From Todiramphus chloris collaris (Eukaryota > Chordata > Aves > Coraciiformes > Alcedinidae): a DNA stretch of 64,000 nt. Location: assembly GCA_025345505.1 (NCBI GenBank), contig JANVCC010000076.1, positions 8,891,156 through 8,955,155 on the forward strand, written 5' to 3'. Made by a program: the position numbers and the translations under genes. How positions within the stretch are numbered: position 1 is the stretch's first letter; each line of letters opens with the position of its first letter. The notes under the pieces were generated by a model, which ran no database searches, was not told where the DNA came from, and saw nothing but the letters and a program-made list of their open reading frames with translations. This document shows positions 25,188-37,000 of the stretch, piece after piece.

Positions 25188-25200
25188 TTATCTTAGATAA
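25188..25200. promoter_or_regulatory. Palindromic GATA pair, intron 1 (candidate)
   Basis: TTATCT-T-AGATAA is a perfect inverted pair of GATA motifs in a repeat-free, AT-rich stretch (about 25080-25260), with another GATA-type core (CTATCATG) a few bases on. A regulatory role is inferred only. Confidence 0.35.
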
Positions 25201-26070
25201 CTATCATGAAGATCCTCACCGCTCGGCAAATCTCTGTTTTCCTGACTAATCAAAGTTGAGTGGTGTTAGAAATAGGCAGCGCACAGCTACTTAGTGCTAG
25301 GAGGCAAGTTGGCAAGACCTGGGAGTCGTTTCTCCAGCTTGCAATGCTCCTTATTTTCACACAAGACTGCACATCTTAAGGTAAGGAGTCCAGTGCAGGA
25401 GGTTATTATCTAGCTTAGCCATTGGCTAGGTTCAAGAGTGGAAAAACATTTATATCCCCCCAGCACCAGACGTTCATCATTGCCAAGGGATCTGGCTGCC
25501 TCAACATTTTGCTTGTACTGCCAGGCTCCAGTTTGTGATTCTATTAAGAGGAGATGTGCTCATGGTGAAGCCAGTAGCCAGCTGGATGGGAAAACTCATG
25601 TCTTAGTTATCCTCTCCAAGCATAGTCTTAGGTGTTGGTGCTTGCCAGGATTCACAGCCCAACAGAACATTTCTCCTGTGGAGGAAAGGAGGGGAGCACA
25701 TGGTTTGAAGAAGTGATGTTTGTGCTCTGCTCAAATACTTGCCCCTTTTCTGAGATACCAATGAAGGGCACCGTGGTCTTGAGGTTACATCTGTTCTCTC
25801 ACAGCGAGCTGTTGTTGGGTTTGTAGTAGGAGAGCTAGGTTTGTTGAATAGACTTGCTGTCATTAGCTGAGGGTAAAAATGCTGTGTGTTTGATACATGG
25901 TGTAAGTATGGAGCAGAAACTATTACGGGAGCTTTCCCCAGCTAATTTGAAGGACCTACTTTTTGGTGCTGCTGGCTTTATGGACTCTGACCTGAGGAGT
26001 TAACTGAATAAAAAGTGACTGAGATGATGTTAACCTTGCTGTGGTGTAAGGTGCAATGACTACTATATAA

Positions 26071-26272
26071 TTCACAGAATTCCAGCATGGTGGGGTTGGA
26101 AGGGACCTCTGAAGATTATCTCGTCCTACCCCACTGCTCCAGCAGGGTCACCCAGATCAGGGGGCCCAGGATCACATTGTCCAGGCAGGTTTGGAATCTC
26201 TCCAGAGAAGGAGACTCCACAGCCTCTCTGGGCAGCCTGGGCCAGGCTCTGCCACCCTCACAGATGGAATTT
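26071..26272 (-). repeat. CR1 fragment, intron 1
   Basis: TTCACAGAATTCCAGCATGG, then GGGGTTGGAAGGGACCTCTG, then CAGCCTGGGCCAGGCTCTGC. It is a reversed CR1 3' region of a subfamily with a longer GGGTCACCCAGATCAGG segment. Confidence 0.88.
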
Positions 26273-27177
26273 TTAAGATCAACCTGTGGCATAGCTGGCT
26301 GACGGTGCGTTTCTGTCCTGCATCTCAGCAGCATCTTGTGGGGTTCTGTGTGGTGGTGGGCTTAGCATGGCTTCCAGCTGTGGCAGCCTGTGAAGTTAGA
26401 GGGGTAGTGTTGTCTTCAGCCACAGAGCTCAGACTGGTGCTCTCTCCTGGCAGTCGGAGGGTCACCATTGCTTGGTGGGAAGACTAGCCAGTTATAACCA
26501 GGCCCACGTACCAGTTTAGCTCCAGAGTTAACCTAAATATTTAATAGGATTAAGGAAAAGCCTTTGATTGAAACAAAAGAGCGTACTGGGCTCCAGTGAC
26601 CCTCAGTACACCCACACTGGCAGGAGGGAATCCTGCTGACCTTGTTCTTGCTTGGGGCTGGCTCTTCCCAGGCCAGGCTGGTGACCCCAGCCTAGCATTG
26701 CTCTTCTTCTGGCTGCTGCTTCTTAAAGCAGCATGGTCTATTTTGAGCAAGGAGCTTGCTAGAGCAAGTTTTAAGGAACTTAGAAGTCCTCTTTTGCCTA
26801 TGCAGGAAACCTATCCTGCATGGGGAAGGAAGGAGAAGCCAGAAAGCTGACCCCTGAGATGTTCCCCTGCCAGTCCTTATGCCTTACTCAGCTGTGCTGC
26901 TTCCCCAGGAGGACGCTTACTCCTGCTCTGCAGGATTTTTTTTTTTTTTTCCCTAGCTTCTGAGCAATGTGCTCTCAGACAAGTGAGAATGGAAGTAACT
27001 TGCAGTAACACAGGTCTGTTTACTCCCCAGCTCCTGTAGTGCAAAGACCGGCTGAGGCTCTGTTGCTGCTAAGCTGCCTAATTCACAGTGCTAAGAGCAG
27101 CCTTGTCATCTTTTCTCATGCTTCACATCAGCATCAGCCATGGTAGTTGATCACAATTAACTTCAGATACAGGAGAG

Positions 27178-27197
27178 TTCTTTCTTTCTTTCTTTCT
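27178..27197. repeat. TTTC microsatellite, intron 1
   Basis: About four to five TTTC units. Confidence 0.85.
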
Positions 27198-27988
27198 GTG
27201 GTGGTGAACTGCTGTCAGTGCCCTCCCTTTCTAAACCCCTCATGGATGTGTGTGCTTTGTGTGGCTGCTACCAACCAGCTAAACACAGCATCCTGTGGTA
27301 CCAGTGCCCCAAACTGCCTCAAACTTGTGAGGCTGGCTTTGGAAACTGGGACTTGTCAATATCTCTCCCATCTTGATCTTGAAGCACAATTGGCCGTACA
27401 TAAATACATAAATATAGCACAGCCTCGCTGGTCCTCGTGCGCCATCAGAGCATCGGGTGCCCAGTGGCACACAAGAAGCTTCATTTAATGATGCCTTTTA
27501 AACTGACCCTTTGGCCTTGCTCTCCTCGTTGTCCCTTCATCTGCTTAGGGATCATGAGGAGAGGAGATTTTCCAGGTGGAGGGAGCTGGCCTTGTCAGCT
27601 CCTTCTTCAAGTGCATCCTTATTCTCTGCCAGGAGTGGTAACTGTAGTTGGTGTTTTGGTTGATGCTATTAATGCAAAGCCTGTATAAATAGTGATGGAA
27701 TTAGCAGTGTATTTGTGATTAAATCCCTCCAGTAACTGTCGATAGCCCTCTGGCACTCACCGGATCTTGGCAGCAGTGCCTGTTTGCGTTTGTAGTGACA
27801 GCGATGTCCCGTTTTGCTGCTCTGAAAAAGCAACTTGGGCAGTTTGTGGAGCACATGCTTTTTGTATGTCTGCTCTGAGAGACCTACCAGATGATGCAGA
27901 GCCCTTCACAGGGTAAGGGTGTTGCTCTGAAACTGCCTGGAGGACCTGTCACTTATCTTAACTGGTGGTCTGTCTGCTTTCCCCTTAG

Positions 27989-28070
27989 GTTCTGCAAGTG
28001 AAAGAAGATGGGGTCTGGCTGCCTAAAAGTCACCAAGTACTTCCTCTTCCTCTTCAATCTCCTGTTCCTT
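27989..28070 (+). CDS. CD82: CD82 exon with start codon (5' UTR 27989-28007, coding 28008-28070)
   Basis: The acceptor is a pyrimidine tract ending TTAG at 27988. ATG at 28008 has A at -3 and G at +4, a strong Kozak context. An in-frame TGA at 27999-28001 fixes this as the start. The 21 codons encode the N-terminal cytoplasmic tail, including C5, and the first part of membrane segment 1. The donor CTT|GTGAGT leaves phase 0. Confidence 0.96.
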
Positions 28071-31000
28071 GTGAGTATCCTGGGCATCTGCAGAGTCAAA
28101 AGAAAGGCCTGGATTAAAATTAGCTGGAAAGGTGTTTGTTCTGGATGGTGGGCTGATGTGGTCATTAAAATGGCCAGAGTTTTGGAAGGAGAGAGGGAAT
28201 CCCTGAAGCTGAGGGAAGTCAGAGCTGCTGTGTGGTTCCCAGGTGTGTTGAGCAGCTCTGCTTCCAGTATCTACCTGCTGTCTCCAGTGCACACAGCTCC
28301 CTCCCAGCAGTAGGAAGGGAAAACAGAAGTGACAGGCTCTTTCTGAAAGGAGAACTGTCACTACTTTTCCTGCCACATCTGGAGCAGCAGCTGAGCCTGC
28401 CCCTGAACAAGGAAGATACAAAACGGGCTAAGTAATGGCAGTGCCCTCCTAAATAGGCCAGGCAGGCTTCAAAGAGCAACTCTAATTTTGTTAGAGTCCC
28501 CACGGCTGGTTTTAATTTTTTACCAAGATGAATTAGTCCAAGTCCCCTGTTTGAAATGGAGGTGTGGAGACTGGGGCAGGCTTGCCTGGGGATCTGAGGC
28601 AGCCTGCTGGACACAATTGTCTTCAAGTGGGAGGCTCGGCAAGAGATGAGCTCCTTTGGGATCAGAGTGGGTCTGGGAGGGCCACATTCATTCTCACGTG
28701 CATCCTTCTGGGAAACTGGGCTGTGGTGTGCAGTGTAGATGCCAATGGTACTGTTGGTGCTGCCAGGGGGGATGCGGGTTTCAGCTTTCCAAATATCTGC
28801 AAGAAAACAGCCTGCCTGATACTGTCGCCCTTTGCTCAGGGTAGAAGGGGAAGGAAGGGGTGGGCAGGGAGGGAAGTGGAGCAAGATAAGGTGAGTGCAG
28901 CTTTCAGGTCTCTCTCCCCACACACAGCTTTGCTTGTGCTTCCTGCAGGGCCACGGTGTGCCACTGACACGTGGGCTTTGACCTCAAGGCACATCTGAGT
29001 TTTGTTTCCCATGGCTTACTCTGTCAACCCTTTCCTCTCTGCGTTTTATTTCCATCCAAAGAGTAGTTGGCTCTGGTGTAAAGGCTGAGAGTCCAGGGTG
29101 TTCAGAGAATCCATGGGGGAGAATCTTGTGAGGTAATCAGGCAGGGGAGAGGCTTTTCAAGTGCCACTAGATCTTTTAGAGTATGATTTGGTCCACTTTA
29201 AGGATAGGAACAATCCAGCTGCATCCAGGCCTGTCTTCCTGCTAGTGCAGGATTCCTCTGAAGACATCAGCACCCAGGCTATCCCCTCTCTTGAAGATGT
29301 TACAGTTTTTAAGCAGCGTATAACTTAACTGGGTAGCAGAGCTGCATTAATGAAAGCAACATTTGAGTCCTGCTGAAGTACCTGAGCAAGTACCTGCTTG
29401 CTGAAGTCCTGTGCAGTACCTGGGCTCTGTCTGGTCTTCCTTTACCCCCAAGCCCAGGTCCCAGTTCAGTAGCTAACCTCTGTATAGAGAAAATTCTCTT
29501 CAAGAAATCCAGTCGAGTGTGGGAAGGAAGGGGAAAGGTGACAGCCTGAAGCACTATGGAGCCTTATAGCACTGTCACTGGTTGTGCTGGATGCTGTCAG
29601 AGGGCATTGTGGCATCTCTGTGCCAGCCTCACTCCCTTTTGGGGAAAGCTGATCTGATCCACTGGGGTGTGCCTGGAGAGGAAGAGTGTTTAGGTGGAAT
29701 GGAAGGAGGGTTGGATCTGTGGAGGTCTGACTGAAGGGAGAACCTGCTTTAACAAGCTCTTTGACAAGCCGCCATGCAGCATGAGTGCTGTCTTCTGCTC
29801 GGGCTGCTCTGTGGAAGTGAGGTCCATGAAGCTGCTCTCTTCTGGTGGGGAGCTTGATCCTTCTCTGGAGTGAAGATTTTTGAGCATGCTTCTCTCTTTA
29901 CTGGTAGCAGGCGTTCCACGAGTGCCAGATGTTGAGGAAGGTGGTATCCATTACTCTCTTGCTGTCACAGGAAGTAGTTGACATGAGAAGCTTTTTCTAT
30001 TACAGTTAATCGAGGTCTGAATGGGGGGTGGATTCTTGAGCTTGTACAACATGGTAGATCCACATTAATCTAGCAGAGAAACCGCTTATGCCACTTTGCA
30101 GCGAGCTCCCAGCACAGACAGGTTTTGCACACCTCATGCTGGTTTCCCGGGGCTGCTGAGTTTTGCTGAGGAGAGGACTTGCACCAATTGAAATATTAAT
30201 GCTGGTGATAAAGCTTCTGTGCCTGCTCTGGACCTGGAGCTGAGACTCTGGGGTTGCAGGTCAGCCCTTGCTGTCTGAAGTGTGCTTTCCAGCCATGCTT
30301 GGAGCTGATGAATTAAGCCTTTAGAGACATGCTGGTCACTCTTTTAGAAGCTAGTCAGTCATTGAAATGACACTTCTCTACAGCTTGAGGTCTGTGAGAA
30401 GGTCCCTCGCTATATCTGAAGCAGTTCAGGGACTTGGTGGTATTTTGCAGTCTTGGAGACTTACTTCAGGAAAGGGTTTGACCTGATTTGATTAAAGGGA
30501 AGAAGTTGTTCAGGCTGCTTGCCAACTTGTCTCAAAAGATACCAAAACCATAAGCCTGAAGTAGAAGCTTAGTTTCTTTAATCAAAACTGAACACATCTC
30601 TAGCTTCTTGGGTAGCAGATGTGGGCCACAGCAGATGCTTCCCCTTAAAGCGAGAACAGTTCTGCAAGATGAGTTCAGCAGTCTCTGGAGATTATTTCTT
30701 TATAACTGTCTGTCCTGCTTCTAAGCCTTCCATAAACAGAGCAGAAAGCTACTGCCTAAAACAAAGCCTGGTGTTTAAGAAAAGTCTTTAGGTTGGTCCC
30801 TGTGCCAGGCTCCCTGTTACCTTGCACAAGTGGAGTGTGAAGAAAGATGGTGGACCTCCAGCTGCTCTTTTCAGAAGGGTGAGTTGGCTCCATCACAGCT
30901 TAGTTCTTCCTTGCCCCTCCTCACTGGGTGCTGCTGGGAAAACTACTGGCCCTGGCATGAGGGAGCTGCATCCTTCTGGCTTGGCAGTGAAAAGGGATCT

Positions 31001-34000
31001 TGTTGAAATCAGAGGTGAAATGTCCACTCGCAGGATGGAGGGGAGACATCAGTCCTCCCTTCAGGAGTTCAAAGCAGTGGGCCAGAGAAGTTAAACTCCA
31101 TGGAAGGCAGATGTCACTTCTTCTATAGAGGGTCTGAAGACAAGGCAGTGGCAGATGACTCCAAGGTGAGTTGTGCAGTTGACATGACTGATAGACAGGA
31201 TCCATTGGGGAGACTTGGACAAGCCTGAGAAGTGGGCCTGTGTGGATTTCATGAGGTTCATCAAGGCCAACTGCTAGGTCCTGCACCTGGGTCAGAGCAA
31301 ACCCCAGAATCAGCACAGACTGGGGATGAAGGGATGGAGAGCAGCCCTGTGGAGAAGGACTTGAGGGTGCTGGGTGTGAGAAGCTCAACATGAGCCAGCA
31401 CTGTGCACTCGCAGCCCAGAAGCCCGTGGCACCCTGGGCTGCATCCCCAGCAGCGTGGGCAGCAGGTCAGGGAGGGGATCCTGCCCCTCTGCTCCGCTCT
31501 GGGGAGACCCCCCTGCAGTGCTGGGTCCAGCTCTGGAGTCCTCAGCACAGGAGAGACAGGGACCTGTTGGAGCGGGGCCAGAGGAGGCCACAGCCATGAT
31601 GGGAGGGCTGGAACCCCTCTGCTGTGAGGCCAGGCTGGGAGAGCTGGGGCTGTTCAGCCTGGAGAAGAGAAGGTTCTGGGGAGACCTTGTTACAGCCTTT
31701 CAGTGCTTCAAGGGGCCTGTCAGAAAGATGGGGACAGACTTTTTAGCAGGACCTGTTGGGACAGGATGAGGGGTGATGTTTTTAAACTAAAAGAGGGAGA
31801 TTAAGACTGGAGAGAAGGAAGAATTTTTTTTTGATGCTGAGTGTGGTGAGAGCCTGGCCCAGGTTGCCCAGAGAGGTGGTCAATGTCCCCTCCCTGGAAC
31901 TATTCCAGATGAGGTTGGCTGAGGCTCTGAGCAACCTGCTCTGGTTGCAGGTGTCCCAGCTCCCTGCAGGGGGGTTGGACTTGATGACTTTGAAAGGTCC
32001 CTTCCAACCCAAGCCATTCCATCATAAGCTGCCTTGCTATGCTGTGCCAGCTCCTGAAGATGCTGAGCAGAGATAGTGTCCTCCTAGGCAGTAAATACAC
32101 TGTTGTTAGTAGGATGGTATTTTCTCCATGCAGTTTTTTTTCTCCCTGCCTTCGCCTTTCAATGTTTTTCCACAGCAGTTCCTGGCAAACCCCTGAGTTG
32201 TGGACTAGAGCAAAGATCAGAGTGAAAACAGACCTCAGATTGTCCAAGCACCTCCTAACAACTTCCCAGGAACTTGTCTCAGCAGCTGTTCTGTGTTTTG
32301 TCAGCAACAGCAAAACTTAGGTGACATTTCAGGGTCAGCGAGCCAAGAGACATGTCACATACAGCCTAGTTTGTGCCTTGAAGACAAACATTTTATGAAG
32401 ACTGTAGTTTAAATGTGCAAAGCAAAACTGTAAATTCAGCAGTTCTTGGCAATACCGACTTTGGGAGGAATTTTGCAGGAGCTGCAGCTGTTGCACATTG
32501 GAGGGGCTTTTCTAGTTTGCTCAGCAGGTCAAGCGCTGCAGTGTAGCATGGTGGGATGGATGGCCAGGTGCTTCTTGGTGCTGCTCTCATGCCCTTTTTT
32601 CTGGGATACAGCAGTTCCCTGCTTTCTGCATCTGAGTCAGTCCTTCTTCATCCACCTTCATAGATGGGAACTTGCTTGGTGACTTTCTAATCCTGTCCCC
32701 AGAGCTACACATTGTGACCTCTGCCAAGCCAGGAAAGCTTGCAAGCAGCTTATTTCAGACTGCTGCTTTATCTTTGCTCAGAAAAGCTTCTTTGTATGAG
32801 GAGCTGAAGCACAGTGTAAACTTCCAAAACGTGGAGCCAAGGCCTGTGCATACAAGCCTCCCTGCCAGATTGCTTCAGGTAGTGCTTTGGCATTTCCCTC
32901 ATTTCCCAAATATCAGACCGTTCTGTAATGAAGCTCAGAATTACAATCCCTCTTCGCCTCTGGCAGTTTTATGTAGTATTTCACTTTATCCCTTCTTGAA
33001 ACCCTGCTGGTGTAAGAACTGCTGCTTGCAATTTGTGTCCTCTGGAAGCATCTCCTTGTCCTTCCCTTGTGTCTTTAAAATCTGGTTTAGTTCTTTGTAC
33101 AAGTGGTTTCCAACCCTTGCCACTTCCAGTTGTGTGGAACTGTGAAGTTTCAGCTTCTTATCAAATCTGCAGGCTTACCAGCCTCTTAGCATTGTTACTT
33201 TATTCTGGGTATAATGGTTTTCTCCTAATTTGAGAGCCAGGGTCATCTACATGCAGACATTGGGGATTGGACTAGCTGATATTTGGAGGTCCCTTCCAAC
33301 TCAGGATGTTCCATGATTCTGTTTCACAGAGTAGTAGAGAATGTGGTGATACCTGGAAGAGAAAACAATGTATGGTTTGGGTTTTCTCCAGGCCCCCCCT
33401 TTGAAATGAGACAGGAAAACTGTCTCTTGCCTTCTCAGTTCACTGTCTGGATTCAGCCTCACAGGGACACGTTGCTCTCTTAATCCTTGCCCTAGATAAG
33501 AGTGTGTGGTGAGCAAGGCAGAGGCTGTGGCTGATGTTTTGTAATGCTTGGCGCGCTGGTGGTGGTAAGATGTGTTGGCTTGAGAGGCTGGGGTGGTTCT
33601 GGCATAAAGTAGGGGCCAAGCCACCACCCCCAAGCTTGGTTTTGAAAGAGGTGGGCTGCTTCACTCAAGGGAACCTGCACACCAAGTGAATGCTGCTGGC
33701 TTTTTGCATTTGTGGGTAGAAGCCATAACATTATAACAGAACGTGACAAGCCAAAGATTTCCTTCCTGGGAAGGTTCCAGCTGACAGATATCTAATCTTT
33801 TGGCAGCTGGCATCCAGCCTGGTCCCACAGGGTCAGGGATTTTTCTATGAAAGGAAGAAAAAAAAGAATAATTCTTTAAAATCCTGAGCTACATGAGTTT
33901 GTCCTTCCCTGGTTCTTCACAGAAGCAGGACACTTACCTTCTGTTTTCGACAACAAGGTTCTAGCAGCAGGGCATCTCTTCCTCATCCGGCTTTGACCGG

Positions 34001-37000
34001 TCCTCCCATACAACACCATGTACTACTAAAATATTGTGTGAAGGGCTGCCAAACAGAACCTGGGGCTCCTGTTCAGTTGGCAGAGGCACTGTTCCTGGAG
34101 TCATGCTAATCCTGTTTACTCTGGGAGGAGTACCATGGGGGACATGGGTGGGAACAGCGAAAGAATGGTTGTTTTTACTCTGGAAGCGTAGAGAACGGCA
34201 GCTGACGCCTCTTACTGGTCTATACTAATAAGCCAACTCTCTTGTGTTTTTGTTCTTGCTCTTTCAGATTCTGGGCGCTGTGATCCTGGGTTTTGGAATA
34301 TGGATCCTGGCTGACAAAACCAGTTTCATTGCAGTGCTACGTAAGACCCTGTTTCTTCATCTTCTTTCTCCTTCTGAATTGACTCTGTGCTTGACCACGA
34401 TGCTGTCTAGGGACTGGCAGTATTTTTATATGCACGGTCTGTGACCTGAGCAGTAACGTGGAGTATAGCAGGATGGGACCCTATCAGGGCAGGGTGAAAG
34501 GGAAAAGCCCTGGGGACGCAGCATTCCTCCTGGCCTTGTGGATTGCAACACCAGGGTCACACTGAGTGAGACCATTGCCTCTTCCCCCAGCAATCCAAAC
34601 ACTTCATCTTGCAAGGGGCACAAGTGTTTCATTCTATTTTTGCTACATGCTCCTGTGTTTCCACAACAGCTTCCTTATTCCCCAGTGCCTTCCTGTAGTT
34701 TTGCTGTGCATGTCCCCTGTGCTACCACTGCTTGCTGTAATGGTGTATTTCAATTTTAGCCTTTCAAATGACAAAGAAAGAAAATCCCTGGTTTTATTGC
34801 TGCTTCACATACATTGAAAGTAGCCAGTATGTTTGTTCCTGAACAGTAAAGGAAGTAGACCCGAGTGGAGATGGAAGGTGTGGGTCTGAAGTCTGTAGTG
34901 CTCTGACTTCTAAAACGCATTCTATTTATACCCACTTCACAAAGCAGCCTGGCCAGCAGAGGTGTTTTCTGTTTCTGCATGAGCTAGCGCCTGGCTTCCT
35001 TCCCCTTTAAGTCAGTCAAGAGCATTGACAAAGACGTGATGGTTTTAAACAAAATGAGGGGAGATTCAGACGATGAAAGTATAAAATTTTTTAAGCTAGA
35101 GGAAGTGAGACCCTGGCCCAGTTTGCTCAGAGAGGTGGTTGGTGCCCCATCCCTGGAACCATTGCAGGTGAGGTTGGCAGGGGCTCTGAGCAACCTGCTC
35201 TAGTTGGAGATGTCCCTGCTTTCTGCAGGGGGTTGGACTAGATGACCTTTAAAGGTCCCTTCCAGGCCAAACCAATCTGTGATTCTGTGTCCCCAACCAC
35301 AGCACATCAATGTCCTTCTTGGAGTGCAGGGCCCAAAACTGAACCCAGGACTTGAGGTGCAGCCTCAGTCCAGGGGGATGATCCCTGCCCTAGTCCTGCT
35401 GGCCACACTAGTGCTGACACAAGCCAGGATGGTGGTGGCCTTCTTGGCCACCTGGGCACACTGGCTCATCTTTAGCCATCTGTTGACCCACACCTCCAGG
35501 TCCTTTTCCAGTGGGCTGTTTCCAGCGACTCTGCCCCAAGCCTGTAGCATTGCAGGGTGCTTGTTGTGACCCAAGTGCAGGACCTGGCCCTTGGCCTTCT
35601 TCAGCCTCAGCCCATTGATCCAGCCTGGCCAGACCCCTCTGTAGCATTGCCTAACCCTCCAACAGAGCAACACTCCTGCCCAGCTTGGTGTCATCTGCAG
35701 ACTTACTTCCTAGCCTATTCCGAACCACACTTCTCCTGCAAAGGGTGTTATCTCCCAAGGCCTGCTGAACACTCTGGCCTGGCTTTGGAAGGTGCTGGGT
35801 GCAGACAACATCCCCACTAATGCCATACACACAGGTACTGCTGCTTGCGCTGTCGCTGTGCTGCAGCATCTGGCTTGTTGCTGCAATACTAGAAGGGCAC
35901 GAAGCACAACGAGGAGGGATGGTTAACAAAGCGGGGGCATGAGCAGAAATGCACTTTTCATACAGGCAGCCAAAAAAGGAGCTTATCAGGGCCTGATTCT
36001 TTGAGGCACCCGTGACAGTCTGAGGCGTGTTTCATGTCAGCAGGCTGCTGCCAGTTGTGGAGGCATGAAGGCCCTGAACTTGGCTCTGTTTCTTCCCATT
36101 TTCCCCAGAATCTCTGCTAACGGAGCATTTAAGGATTTAACTTCCTTCCTGGAGATTTCCAGCATCAGCTCTCTCTCCCTGCCCCCTCACTTCCTTTCCC
36201 ATGCCTTGCCCCTCTTTCCCTTCCACTTCAGTCAGCCTGGCTCCGGGGCGGGAGCTGGGCACAGCAGGGCACGCTGCCCCTGCCAAAGCAGCCTCTTGTA
36301 CTCGCTTGGCCACCTGCCCGGCACGGCACGGGGGGAAAACACGGAGGGACAGCAAACAGGGAGCAGGATCCTGGTTTCTGGGGCCCACGTCCATGCAGGG
36401 AGAGGCTGGCCTGGAAAAGAACCAAGGCTGGAGTGACCTCTCTGGTTTGGGTTTTTGGGTGTTGATCTTTTTTTTTTTTCCTCTGCTCAGCATATTCTAG
36501 GGAAAACATTTGGAAGCTGGTGACTTGCAGTAGGTAGCAGAAGCCGTGGGGGGTATATGTTAAGGGGAGAAAGTATTAGTCTGGATTCAGTTATTCTCAG
36601 CCTGTTCTGGGAGGAGCTCAGAGGAAGCTTGCCTCCTGGGACTTCAGGAAACTAAATGCTGAGCTTTAGGAACATTATCTTCATTAATCACTGGGCATTC
36701 AGAATTCCCCTACACCATGCAGCTTGCAGGTTTAAGCATGTCTCTTAATGATAAATGAGGTACTTCCAGACAGACTATCTCTACAACTTTGATGCTGTAG
36801 TGCTTGCTTCCTCCAAACCTCTTCTGCAAGAAATAGTTCTGTTTCTTCTGATGCTCACAGTACAAAACCTTGAGGGGTGATGCATTTGGGCCTGGTATCT
36901 GTTTTGATCCTGGAATAGCCTGTATCTCTTCAGGGGATCCTACAGAGGTGCTGCAACAGCCTCCAGTGAGTGCCTGGCCATGAGCCATTCCACACTGATT

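Larger units (their letters stand above)
10076..27988 (+). other. CD82: CD82 intron 1 (17.9 kb)
   Basis: Donor GTAGGC, acceptor TTAG. Only four CR1 pieces (about 6% of length) occur, far less than in later introns. Noted content: the CpG island tail with G tracts, the A18 tract, the CAATTA duplication, two microsatellites and the GATA palindrome. An additional noncoding exon may be hidden here. The 222-codon open frame at 18384-19052 runs into an antisense CR1 fragment and is not called a gene. Confidence 0.75.
28071..34267 (+). other. CD82: CD82 intron 2 (6.2 kb)
   Basis: Donor GTGAGT, acceptor TTTCAG. It holds CR1 copy A (31140-32024) and a short CR1 end at 33264. The remainder has no recognisable gene. 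A 234-codon antisense frame at 28219-28923 has no known domain. Confidence 0.9.

Noticed and set aside
31455-31769. Repeated ~104-codon frames at 31455 and 43654
   Set aside because: Both are frames within the two related CR1 copies, so the similarity reflects the transposon and not a gene pair.
32672-33145. 157-codon + strand frame in intron 2
   Set aside because: No known family and no codon or splice evidence. Intronic chance frame.
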